Part shown: one piece after another, positions 20,993 to 31,694 of the stretch | How positions within the stretch are numbered: position 1 is the stretch's first letter | How the letters are laid out: each line of letters starts with the position of its first letter | Assembly: GCA_973895155.1 (NCBI GenBank) | Contig: OZ316894.1 | Span: forward strand, 2,790,001 to 2,854,000 | DNA: 64,000 bases | Reading direction: 5' to 3' | DNA from: Marsupella aquatica | Lineage: Eukaryota; Marchantiophyta | Notes under the pieces: generated by a model | The model's database searches: none | What the model was told of the DNA's origin: nothing | The model's input: only the letters and a program-made list of their open reading frames with translations | Program-made: the position numbers and the translations under genes

Positions 20993-23900
20993 ATGGCAGC
21001 TGCCCCGAGCTTATTGGCAGCCAACGGGAGCAGCGTGACATTGGCTTCCTCAGCTCGGAGTCCCAAGCTCGTCGCTACTCTTCATGAGTCTCCCTCCTCC
21101 TCCTACTCCTTGCAGCAGCAACTGTGGCATTCGCAGAAGCAGTGTGGCTTTGGCTCGGTGTGCTGCGGCTCTAGACATGGAACTCTGGATTCGAGTAAGT
21201 TTCTCTCCCAGGCAATTGCTGTAATCGGGGTTTAGATTTCGCTGTGTACCACGGAATTTAGTGTACCTCAGTGAGTGGTGGCCCTTTCTGGTTGATACGC
21301 CCTTGTGCATTATTTTCGGACGACGAAGTACGGTTTTTGTTGCGTCCATCTCTGTGCCTCCCCCTCTGAGACTAATCTCGTGCGGGTAGGTCTTCAATTG
21401 TGATGCACTTGTGTCCATAAATCTCTTTCTCGAATTCAAAAATATGTAATGCTCACAAAATCGAAGCTCTCAAATTGAAGGGAGTTGACGGGAAGGCAAT
21501 ACCAAAACAGGTCTCTGCCATAAGAGGCCTTATTGGTTCATCAATTCAGTCATTCGGTCATCATTGCATTTGTCACATTGAGGGATGTGAGGGTTAGGGT
21601 TAGCAGTCTTAGTGTTTAGTGTCCCTGGCCAGGTGGTGCTACTCTGTGTCCCACTTTTTGCTCGCTGGTCTGAAGACGTAGGAATGCACCTTGCGCCCTA
21701 CGGCTTCCAGAAATAAAAGATAGGAATGGATCTGTAAAATTTAGAATTTAGCCAAGGACATGGGAGATGCAAAGACCTAGGAAGGTTGCTACCTTAAGAG
21801 GCCTCACCTTGATTGATTCATTCAGTCAGTCAGTCGGTCATTCATTTGTGTATCCAGGCGTTGTAAGATTCATTCATTCTCTTATCTCTGATCCCTGATG
21901 AGGCTTGTGTCAAATGGGGAGGCTTGAAGCGGACCAGTTATGGTCAGGGGACGGCCTCTTAATATGGTTGACGTGGTGCTGTAGGATTAAGGAGTGGACG
22001 AAATGGATTATGGGTCCGGCGGAAGAGAAGGTGGAAGCTGCTTTGCGAGAAGGCATCCGAGCGATTCCCTACAAGTGGTATCAGAAATAACGGCGATTTC
22101 ACTGTAGTTAGAGCCTTGCCTTGGACAGCATCTGCGATTGCCTCCTCCACCCTTGATTCCAATGGCTCGAGATTCCACACCTCGAAAGAAAGGTACATTT
22201 ACACTTTACAAACGCAACCCCTGTGAGTGTGTAAACCATTACAATTTGAGTCCTCCACACCCAGTTGACCTCTGTAGATGCACACAATGGAAGTTTTTGA
22301 AACAAAATTTGCATCTCTTCTATGTCTTGCTTCTAAATTAGTCCTGTCGGTAGGCTTAAAAATGGGAAGGATCGATGGAGGGCACTGATCCACCACAGAA
22401 GAATTTGTTGTGTTCCTCTTTTTTTTCATTTGGACAGGGTAGAGTGCATGATGTGCTGCTTTATTTCTCAGGGCTGTCTCATTCTCCTAAGTTTACTATG
22501 TATGCCTCGGGGCAAAATAGTGGGAAATTGGGGGAGGATATGGACAACTTTGAAATAAGATATAAGTAACAAGGCAACTACTCATCTTATCCAGATAGGG
22601 CTGCAGAAAACATCGGTGAACGGTTTTTCTGGATCAAGAAGATTCTGACATTTCTCACATTTTGTGATCTAAAATCTGTGGGAGTACTAAGTTCTTCTAA
22701 CATTAACCACTGAAATGATCTTTCACAGATGGAACTTCGATCGTCTTTTGTTTTAACTGAGGCTGACATCTAAGTGGGTTTCATGTTCATGATTGGGAAG
22801 AAAGACTCTCTGTCAGCAATTATATTCCAAATTTTAGTGAAGAAGTATATGGGAGTGACCCTCCCGAGGTTGCTGAATCTCGCATCGCACAAGGTAGTCT
22901 GGTTCTCCTCCCCCTCTTCCTTTTCCTCTAGTTCTGGTGTCTAGATACTTAAGCAGCATATGTTCTCGCTATGAGTTAAGACACAATGCTTCTAAAAATT
23001 TAAGTCCAGGTCTAAATAAGGTCACGGTGACCGAGAAATATTTTGTGGTTTAATTTTATCTGCAGAAGCACCAAAAACCAACGACAAGCTCATCGGGATT
23101 CAGCCAGTTCGTGGTAGATTTGAAGTGAGACTGCAGAAGGATCGGCATGCCCATACTTTGGTATTTTCTTCTCAGAAGGAAGCAGCGAAGGCTTATGACA
23201 AGTGAGAGCATCTCTGGATTTTCCATGCATTCTCATCAGGATATTGTTGTCGCCTCTTGTTTAAACGCGGGTTCTCTCAACCTTTGGAATATGACTTGTA
23301 GGAAGAACATCACCAAAGCTAATCGTAGCTTGTTTACCTGATCTACTCTCGGACAACTTCCTCAACTTCCTTTGATTTTCCCAAGCCCTGTTTGAAGTCA
23401 GCTGACTTTTTTGCCACCTTGCAGGGCTGTCTACAAACTTGAGGGTCCTTCTGCAGAAACCAATTTTGAATTGACAGAGAAGGAACGGTTGCACGTCGAC
23501 AGGATAGAGTGGGAAGACTTACTGCTAGAAATGCAGCTCCAAGATCTTGCTCAAAATTCCCCATGTGTGTAGGTTAAACCTTGACTTCTTTTTCTGATGT
23601 CAATAATGCTTCATTCGGCACATTTTCTATGTTATGATCCTTGATATTCAATTTGGGGGCATGGACAGGTCACATTTGCAAGTGATCGTATGCAATGTAT
23701 AACACTCTGCGGGGAAAAAAGCTGAGTGTGAATTATTTTTATCATTCCGTGGAATGTTATGTCCGTCGATGTCCTCTGGCAGGGAGTTTTGTGTAACTAA
23801 TCCACATGATTCAGTTGCTTGTGGTATTTGATAACTGGCATGTGTGCCGGATTGATGGCTTCATGGCTGAAATGTTGTTAGCATGTGCCGCAGCTCGGCT

Positions 23901-25599
23901 GGGATTTCCAGGTGTCTATTATAAAGAAGAGGATCAATTGTGGTTGGTGAAGATAAGGCACGGGAGTAAAGCTTATGTTGGTTATTTTTCTTCAATGGCT
24001 GAAGCGACAAAGGCTTATGATCTGTGAGTCCCTCCTACTTACAGAATATTCATCATAGCTGTGCAGGCATCGCAGTCAGTGTGAAACCCTCTACCGTGGA
24101 CCATGTTCAACTGAACGTACTCATTTAGGTCGTCAAAATCCTTAAGTCACTAACGAAACTGCTAAAAAACAGAATTTTGAGAAAAATTTGTCGGTCAACC
24201 TGCTGTTTAAATATGATGTCATTGACTTGGGACTACCCATTCATCCTATGACAACTAATGAGGAAGATTTTGCTGAAAATTCTTTCCATTTTCTCGTTTT
24301 GACTGGGTTCAATTCTGTTCCTAGTCGTTTACATATTTGGACAGGACAATGTTATGGTAACAAAGACCCCAAATCTTGAATGAAGACAAGAGCTGAATTG
24401 TGTGATGACGTGTGTGACACTGAAACGTTATAATATCGTGGAGTGATCTTCAGAGCAGCTTACAAACTGGAGGGGAGAGATGCCTTGCTGAGCCGCCCTC
24501 TTACTTCATCTGAACGGGTGGAGTTGATGAACCATGATTGGGAGTCACTGGCGGCTAAGCTTGGTTTGAAGGTTTCTGCTGCGAGGAAAAGAGGTACTCG
24601 TCATAGCTACACATAGATTTTGTGGATGCAGACAAGCTGTGAATTCTTACGCACGAAGGCTTAGTTTAAACCCTTATCTCTAGTTGAAAGAGGATTTAAA
24701 GCACGCGGTCTACAAGATGCGTAATTCCTGTTGTCTCTCGCAAACACCTGCTCAACATAATTTAGACCGGTGATGCAACATAAAAGAATAAAGGTTCTTA
24801 CGAAAAATTCGGTTGCGTCCTGTGGTGAGGAGCTGAATATTTTAGAATTCAATTTCAATTTTAGGATCCAATTGACTTCATTGCTTACAAGTTCGTCTTT
24901 CACTGTTAATAATTGGTAAACAAAGAATGATCTCTGAAGTTTATCAAGTCCTTTCAATATTGCAGGAGTAACCGAGTGTCGCGGTGTACGACTTCGACCT
25001 TCAGGAAACTATCTTGCAAGCTTTGCTCATAAAGGTTACTACTTTTACTTAGGAACATTCGACACAAAAGATGCAGCAGCGAAGGCATATGATTTGTAAG
25101 TTTCATTTGAAGGAGCATGTTGTGTTCTAAACTGGTAAAATGGAACTTGACTGTGTTTATCAGAATGTTTTCGGAAATCACCCCGTACTGTTTAGGCTGT
25201 ATTAATTCGCTGTTCCATTTGGTTGTGTCAGCAATTTGAATTTGTGTTAACAATGCAAATTTTATCAATAACAGCTAGTACTCAATGAAATCTTACTGAT
25301 CATTGACCTTTAACATTACTCACTTGTAATCTTTGTTTCTGTGGATCTAATATTCGGGTTCGGGTGGTGCAGGTTTGCATTCAAGCTCCTTGGTGAAAAT
25401 GCTAAAGTCAACTCGGAGCTTCTTTCAGATGAAAAGGAGTTCTTATCTACAATCTCTACATTTCGCCTACGCAATCATCTGGCATCTGAAGCTATTATCG
25501 CTCCAAAAATATGTGCGCCTCTCATCTCTGGCTCCTTACTTCATAGCAATCAGTTGTATAGTGGTTTCCATTTTTTCTACATCACAAGTGTGGAAGAAG

Positions 25600-25631
<32 letters not shown>

Positions 25632-28190
25632 TAATGAACTACTATTCACCTCTGCAGTACATCTGGGTGCCCGAGGAGCGCGACTAGTGCAAGGTCAGTG
25701 GGAAGTATGCTTGGAAAACCCCAGGAAGGATCGGATTTATACATCCTCTGTATCAAGTGAACAAGAAGCACTAAAAGTTCATGACATGTGAGTCCCACCC
25801 TTATCTATACGCAAGAAAGTAACACCTCAAACTGTCTATGAGTGGTCCTCGGTGATTAAGAATAGACCAAGTAGCCTCTACTGATTTTGATATTCAGGGA
25901 GTACTTGGTGTGATCTTACATTTTGGAGTTCTCTGTCTTGGTTGGGCACCTCAAGGTTTTAATTCATGATTGACTTTCCATATAGAAGCAGACCTACAGC
26001 TACATTTGTTTTAATCTCTGGCCACAACTGGAGGGCCAAGATTCAGTTTTTTTCTGGTTTGACTATTGTCTTCGTTGTGGACATTGCAGGGTAGTGTCCA
26101 AACTTCACAATGGAATGGCAAGGACATATACTGAGTTAACTGAATCAGAACAGCGGGAAGTTGAGTTGGCAGATTGGACATCTGTAGCATCCAAGTTTGG
26201 ACTTCGGCAGATGCCTTCATGTACTTGGCCTCCTTTTATCATTGCCATTTTATTTTCTTGTGTCTTCCAATTTTGATCTACGTTTCTCACGTGGTCGCCC
26301 TTCTTGCCAAATTTTACTTTTACTGTCCCTGCTAATGACCCAGTTTTCTGTGTAATCCTCCCCTTCCTCTGGAATACTGGAACTGTAACCTAAACATCTA
26401 CATGATGTTTTCATGTCTCTCTATCAGAGTGGGGTTGGTATCAAAATTAAGCATGGGCCACCTTGATGTGATGAAATAGTTAATTTTGATGCCTGTTTTG
26501 AATGTAATACCATTTTTGTGCAGATCATGGGGTCAACAGGTTAATTTCTGGCTTCTGGCAGAGCTACATTCGCCACGGTGGTGCTTATCTTGCTATCGGG
26601 ACATTTGATTCAGCTGAGACTGCAGCTCGATGTTCAGACAAGTGAGTCGAACGTTAAGATGTTTTTGGTTGTTGTAAGTTCTTGCAATGTCTCCTCTGCA
26701 GTCTAAAACATGTCTTATTTATGTTATCCTACCATTTTCAAATAATACCTGAACTACAGGTGTGAGTACAAACGGCTGGGAAAGACAGCTATACTTAATT
26801 TCCCTCTATCTGATCGACAAAAGCGAGAAATCGATGCTGTCGATTGGGGCACCCTCATAGACGGCTTTCGAGGTATACATCTGATACTGTAGTTGTCACC
26901 ATTTGGACTTCTTAGTTCTCTAGTAATACACATTAATGGTTTGTGTGGCTGTGCTTTTTCTTATGATCTCTTCCAAAGTATTCCGTAAGGGCAGTTTCAT
27001 TATTATAGACTTGAGGAGACAATCAGACCATTTATATACCCAATTGTTTTTGGATTTCTGTCTAATTCATCCGCTTTTGTATAGAGACTGGTTTAGCTTA
27101 AACCACCACTAGCCATATAAAAGGAGAAGTGTCCCCTTTTCACGTTCCTCGCCTCCACCGTGAGACTTTGCTCCACAATGTCAGGAAAAAGGTACTAAAA
27201 ATGGTGAAACCTGGTGGAACCAGGTTTTTGTCATGGCTAGTGGCTCTTTGATGAAACCAGTGTGGATCGTGTGACTCGAGTACCCATTAACTGCTCTGTA
27301 TAGGAACAGTAGGGCTGAATAGCGTTGCTTGTTTGATAATAAGACTCCGGCGTTCCTATGTGGATACAACAGGGTCAATCACTGCAATGATTCTTCGACA
27401 AGTGGCCATGTATCTCTGCTAAATTGCGAATGGTGACATGTGCAAGTAGACTTTCAGAATTTTGACAACAGTGGATTCAAGCTAAACTGGTTGTCTAAGT
27501 AGTACTTGAACATCGTTCTTGCAGCGGAGCAGAGGCCGTCACCTGTGTTAACGAAGCTGGGGGGGACTTCGGCTATCTCCTCCCCTAATGTGTCAAGAGA
27601 CAAGAAGTGGATGCTGTTGTTGTGTCATGAGCAAATTCTCCAGCAACAGGTATAATTTCTTGTGTCCTTTCGGAGTTTCTTTTCTTGCGTGTGTTGGGGG
27701 CGGGGGAGAGGATTTATTTTCTGGTTTTGGGGTAGTTTTGGTTGTTTGTTTGTATGCGTGTCTCTAAATTAGTGCACAAGACTTAATGTTGAATTCTGTC
27801 AATCCCGTTCCATTCTTCTTCCCGTAATTCTTCTCTTGCCTTCTGTTTACTTTCTGTTACCAGATGACAAGGAGAGCACCAAAAATAGGAAGACAGTTGG
27901 TGGTTGCCAACTCTGCCCTGGCTGCCCAGTTTTCAGAGTTCAACAGAAGAGCAGACGAATCTCCCATGCCAGTAGATGAAGTGATGGAAGGAAGCAACAC
28001 TCCTCTCCTGTGGCAGTGCTCATGTGGAAACATTGTTCTTAAAGCTCCCATGGGGCTTCTACAGGCCAACCAAGTTCTGTGCAAATTGCGCGGGTGTACA
28101 GCTAAACCCCAAACTCCCAGAAGGATGAGCCTCAAGAAAAGAGTTCTTTCGGATTCTAATGGAACTTCAAGAAGGATAAGCAATCCATGA
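20993..28190 (+). CDS. Five-repeat AP2-like protein, predicted plastid-targeted, 15 exons, 700 aa
   Basis: Spliced model: 20993-21194, 22108-22192, 22838-22893, 23066-23201, 23425-23564, 23894-24023, 24454-24593, 24966-25095, 25373-25512, 25658-25787, 26090-26220, 26524-26641, 26760-26872, 27525-27649, 27864-28190. All introns are GT..AG, and phases stay consistent to the stop (2103 nt). ATG context GCGATGGC, with an in-frame TGA upstream. Residues 1-95 are Ser/Ala-rich and poor in acidic residues, like a plastid transit peptide. Five AP2-like repeats follow at about 115-206, 207-296, 297-386, 387-473 and 474-550. Each has a strand block ending like YLGTFDTKDAAAKAYD, then A.YKLEG, then L(T/S)..E(K/R)..DW..L. 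Repeat 3 is the most canonical (CRGVRLR). The tail (551-700) has a possible zinc site, CSCG then CKLRGC. AP2 domains normally bind DNA; here most contact residues are changed, so function is open. Exon 6 has an alternative in-frame acceptor 12 nt upstream. Confidence 0.88.
25593..25629 (+). repeat. (GAA)12 microsatellite in intron 9 of the AP2-repeat gene
   Basis: Twelve uninterrupted GAA units ending 28 bp before the acceptor of exon 10. It reads as poly-Glu or poly-Lys in two frames, but the exon 9 donor (GTGCGC at 25513) and exon 10 acceptor place it in an intron. Confidence 0.85.
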
Positions 28191-28336
28191 GACATTCTCC
28201 TGACGAGTCCTTCACATTAGTCAAATGATTAAAGAGCTGGGTGGTCTCGTATACCAAAGCTCCCAACAGTGTAAACATATTTGGAATCACCTGTCAACTA
28301 GGAATGGAACTGAGATGTAATCTTATCAAACGAGCA

Positions 28337-28342
28337 AATAAA
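28337..28342 (+). terminator. Candidate polyadenylation signal of the AP2-repeat gene
   Basis: AATAAA 147 nt after the stop codon, in AT-richer 3' flank. Confidence 0.4.
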
Positions 28343-29029
28343 CCTGGCTTAGAAATAAGCCAGACCTCAGTTACTTTCGCAGCTTGGGAGCTTCTGTCCT
28401 GCTGAAGTTCGGTTAGTTATTTTGGGAGTTGATGGTAGGTTGAAAAATGGGGACTTGGGACTTCAGAGGGTTCTGACATTCCAGACGGCTATGCCATGGC
28501 CCTAAAATAAATTTGTGCCTCCCATGGCTTTCCATCTTGTCCAGATTGAACAGTGGGTGTTGCGATGTGTGCGGGAGCTTATATGGGTTTGCCCTGTTGA
28601 ATTTTCAAGTTTGGAGAGGACTACAAGTTCACCGCAAAAGGTCAAGAGTAGGACCTGTTGAATTTTCCAGTTTTTGGAGCAAATGAGAACAAAATAACCT
28701 GAATGTACCTACACTACCCTACAATAAAGGTACTGATGCTGTAACATGAAAGCCAGATTTCTTGAACTTGTATTTACACTACGATGGACAACTGAAACTT
28801 TCAACATAGGACCAAAACGAACTCCTGCTGTGCCGAAGTGCTTCTATCAAATTCTGCCATGTAAGCATTTTTCCATGATTTCGATTATCGAATTTATTAT
28901 GGTGTATTAGATAGTCTCAAAACTATCACACCCGTGGAAGAGTTAGATAGGCCAAGGGAACAAAATAGCGTCCCCACCAGTGAACAAACTTGAAGTGTTG
29001 GAGGCAAGTATGGACCAATAAAAACGTCA

Positions 29030-29160
29030 TTGGTTTTTCGGAAGAATGGTGAGTTGGCTTATTGCATCAACGACGATCTAATTAAGCTGATCCCCAAGAA
29101 AACTGGTAAAAGAGGACCCAGGGATTGGAGGCTGCTCACTATGCTGACCATTCAATATCA
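29030..29160 (+). pseudogene. Possible LINE reverse-transcriptase fragment
   Basis: Translates to INDDLIKLIPKKTG, then RDWRLLTMLTIQYQ. This resembles the plant LINE RT stretch L.LIPK followed by (D/N)WRPISLL...Y. Only about 45 residues are preserved and nothing else of a LINE is visible nearby. Confidence 0.4.
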
Positions 29161-29202
29161 ACAAGCTCTTGGCGACACTGCTAGCCCTTTACGGTCAGCT
29201 GT

Positions 29203-29383
29203 GAGTGAAAGCGAATAATTTTGATTCTCATCAGATGAGACACCATAAAAGGCACCAATCATCACAACACAATTGACAGCACTGCTGGCACTCTGACTTT
29301 AGCTCTGAGTGAAGGCTAGTATTTTTTATTCTCATCAGATGAGACACCATAAAGGACACCAATCATTCCAAGACAATTGAATT
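29203..29383 (+). repeat. Tandem duplication, about 107-bp period
   Basis: ATTCTCATCAGATGAGACAC plus CATAAA(A)GG.CACCAATCAT occurs at about 29224 and again at about 29331, preceded in both by CTGTGAGTGAA/CTGAGTGAA. Confidence 0.75.
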
Positions 29384-31694
29384 TGTATGTGTACCCACTT
29401 GCATCCGCTAAAATTCCATTTCATCATTACCACTTCTGTCAAAGATGTTGCTCCTTGAGATGGAAATCTAGTTTTGAGAGATCTGTCCGCTAGTTGGAAT
29501 AGCGGGACTATAAGCTGCCTCCAGAAGACTAGAAAGTCTAGCGGTAGAGACGTTAAGAATACGCAGTTTAATGGAACATTAAAGCAAAATTCAGCAACCC
29601 TGGCTAAAGACCTTACTCGCATCAATCACAATGTGACAACGTTTGAATGTGAAAATCTTAGATTGGAGCCAGCTGTGCGACAAGGTATCCTTCAGAGCGC
29701 AACCAACCAAACATCCATGGCCTGAATTGGGCTCCAAAGCAAAAAGACAAAAACGCCGACCTTTTATCTATACTCCACAATAATATTCACCCATTCTCAG
29801 AAAATGTGCTTGTGACCGAAGCTGTATCACTTTCTGGATGAAAGAAACACAAATCTCAAAGTAAAGGTTTTACTCCTAGCTGGAGTCCACAACACCAAAT
29901 TGCTCTCAATGCAGATTCAATGTTGGTACAAACAGCTGAAAGTACATGGCAAAACTTGGGAGAAGGAAAACCATACCCACAGCCATAACTGAATCCCATG
30001 ATCTACACTGCAATTGCACGTACTTTGAGGGAGGAGGAGGGATCAACTAAACCAATGGTTTTCTCCACTTGAGTCAAGGCTAAGGAGCCGGCACAGACCG
30101 CAAATGGGCTTGCAACCATGAGCTCTTCGGCCAGTTGCATGAGCCCCACTCAGAAGTACCTGCTATGTTTCATCATTTCCCTTCTCCTCGACTGGAAAAT
30201 CATTGACCAAGACGTTCACAAGAATATTCGGAAAATAACAATTTCCAACCAAAATGGAGATCATGCGATGTTTCCCAAAGACGGTTAAATGCAATAAGAG
30301 CTTTGTGGCTCAGCTGAGTAAGGATTTCAATCAGAACCAGAGCCCCATATGACAATTGTGAATAGCAGCCTACTCTCAGCCAAGTCCAACAGCTTCCTCT
30401 CTCTACCAGCACTTTCGTGAGCAAAGAGAAACTCGGGATGGTGAGAAAGGTCAAACCAAGCACAACCCTAACATGGAATCTCAGGCTCATTTTCTCAACC
30501 TCATCACTGCCGATCAAAGATCCACCAGTAATCCTATCATCTGATTTTAGTTCATTGTTTCTTCAAATTCCTTTCCCTCCTGCAGGCTCCTGTGACCCTC
30601 ATCACTTATCTCGCTACCTCTGCTTACATCTACCCAGTTTTAAAAAATAAGACTGTTTTTGAAAATTCACATGTCATGCTTCGTATCCCTTTCAGGAGAG
30701 TTATGTCATCGATTATATGAAAGATTTTTAATTAACTTCCCCTATAAAACCCCGCCTCACAATCCTTTCTGCAATGTTTCCTTGGATTTCTTACTTGATA
30801 GATTACGAAAGATCTAAGCTGACAGCAACTAACCGCAAACATCCTGTACTAATCTCCCAGCACCACCTGCACTTGAAACTGTCATACAAACTATCCTATT
30901 GACCTGCAAAGTCTAAGGCATACAAACCTAAACGCCTTGCTCATAACACAAGATATTGTATTGTTTTGAATCTGCTTCCCACCTGCACTTGGTAATCAAA
31001 ACTCTGGAATATGGTGTTACTACATTAGACATCTAAACTTCAAATATCACGGACCAACTTGCACATATCGGAACCCATTTCTTTTGGATCAGAAACATTT
31101 TACATCGACCTCAACTGCAAATGCAAGGCATTAACTCAATGATACATCTAATTTTACTTCTCAGCAGGAAATATCTGAGGACCACATCCAACTTTTATCG
31201 TTTGATTGATGCATTCCAAAACCATCAAATCTCTTGAAGTGCCCAGTACCAGATCCACCACCGAAGATAATACTGACCTTCGTTTGAACTTAACGAATCT
31301 CATTCCCTTTGGCGGGGCAGTTTGAAATTTAACCACCCAAACTGGCAGTGGTTCAGCGATTGTGATATATGAAATGGACTACTCCAACCTTCAGATCAAT
31401 TCAAGCACGACTGATCTGATCCTAAAAGCTACACTTGTCATCCATTTCTGTCAGTGAGGAATGAGTTCAAATCCTCTCAAATCGTAGCATAACAGCAAAC
31501 ATATGCTATTCGTTCGGGACAGGGTTACTCCAGTTTAGTAGAATTGGTCTCTGTTTAGATTGTACATGATGCTACCTCCGATTATGCGGTCAGCGTTCTT
31601 ACAGTCCATGATGTCCAATACGTCAAAGAAGCAATTATGAAAGTCGACACCTGGAGGTAATACATTGAAGCTGTCCCTCACGCAGATGACGAAC

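Larger units (their letters stand above)
28343..31694. other. Intergenic; LINE RT remnant and small duplication, otherwise nothing recognised
   Basis: Two described sub-features (29030-29160 and 29203-29383) apart, no coding evidence. A 105-codon minus-strand ORF at 30200-30517 has no recognisable family. Confidence 0.4.

Noticed and set aside
25341-25634. Poly-Glu ending ORF (and its poly-Lys counterpart) at the GAA tract
   Set aside because: Splice phases and the constant 140-nt second exon end coding at 25512, so the GAA run is intronic.
30200-30517. Minus-strand 105-codon ORF with hydrophobic stretches
   Set aside because: No recognisable family, no splice partners, and similar length to chance ORFs around it.
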